Positions 52,566 through 52,691 of a stretch of 52,691 nt of DNA are shown in pieces. The stretch is from NCBI GenBank assembly GCA_023666645.1, contig JAMPBP010000005.1:1-52691 (forward strand), written 5' to 3'. This DNA is from Clostridiales bacterium (GTDB taxonomy: Bacteria > Bacteroidota > Bacteroidia > Bacteroidales > Muribaculaceae). The notes beneath the pieces are model-generated. The model did not search any database. It saw nothing but the letters and a program-made list of their open reading frames with translations, and had not been told where the DNA came from. Position 1 is the stretch's first letter, and each line of letters opens with the position of its first letter. The translations under genes were made by a program, and so were the position numbers.

Positions 52566-52691
52566 CAGGCATGCGGTGATTCTTTATGCATTATCTATAA
52601 AAACATTACAATTGGTCACGACATTGAAGTGGGGTGATACCTACCGCCCCTATCCGGTGACCAATGAATCCCGAATCCAAGCTGTTAGGGT

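Overview
The window looks like the chromosome of a gut Bacteroidales bacterium, most likely Muribaculaceae-like; this is inferred from family content, not from a marker-gene comparison. Supporting signs are Bacteroidetes-typical families (DUF4494, DUF4492, DUF3822, a PCMD lipoprotein, SbsA-type Ig lipoprotein, TonB-dependent receptors), starts without clear Shine-Dalgarno sites, and repeated TTTG-N19-20-TAnnTTTG promoters of the Bacteroidetes primary sigma factor. There are about 50 genes, densely packed, with one tRNA, RNase P RNA and two TPP riboswitches. I see no prophage, CRISPR array or intact insertion sequence.

Layout. 1-2571 (minus): DUF4494, the PLP-homeostasis protein YggS and a GT4-type glycosyltransferase. 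2642-5850 (plus): a DUF4492 small membrane protein with cytochrome bd oxidase (cydAB) and a terminator. 5953-12478 (plus): rsfS, ftsH, then an envelope cassette of two tandem paralogous outer-membrane proteins, a PCMD lipoprotein and a beta-barrel protein. 12632-16033 (minus): a cysteine Ntn-hydrolase of C69 type, queF, a second Ntn-hydrolase of C45/PVA type, and a DUF486 membrane protein. 16109-19624 (plus): a secreted six-hairpin glycosidase and lpxB.

19742-26169 is a long thiamin operon: promoter, TPP riboswitch, thiS, a TenI-ThiE fusion, thiG, thiH, thiF, a SAM methyltransferase, tenA and thiD. It covers the thiazole branch, pyrimidine salvage and phosphorylation, and the final coupling, but has no thiC; the thiG-thiH gap holds only a 25-codon micro-ORF. 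A second TPP riboswitch at 44296-44394 controls an outer-membrane receptor and a PnuC-type permease, a thiamin uptake route. Together they suggest combined synthesis, salvage and import under one ligand.

26230-34915 holds an orphan HigB-like toxin with an altered C-terminus, nadE, a Sua5/YciO protein, a dicarboxylate/amino-acid symporter, a CLC-family transporter, a ROK sugar kinase and guaB. 35010-39811 has two periplasmic folding-factor-like proteins, a GT2 glycosyltransferase and radC. 39862-44195 has tRNA-Arg(CCU), an Ig-like lipoprotein, DUF3822, rsmD and rnpB (minus). 47277-52691 has a small unknown gene, ispD, recG, a secreted MINPP-like phytase (minus) and a small TPR protein, ending in a degenerate 16-bp tandem repeat related to one after radC.

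The most unusual content is the thiC-less thiamin operon with its fusion protein and embedded methyltransferase, the pair of Ntn-hydrolases around queF whose catalytic cysteine should be exposed by signal peptidase, the four-gene envelope cassette behind ftsH, and two dispersed short-repeat families.
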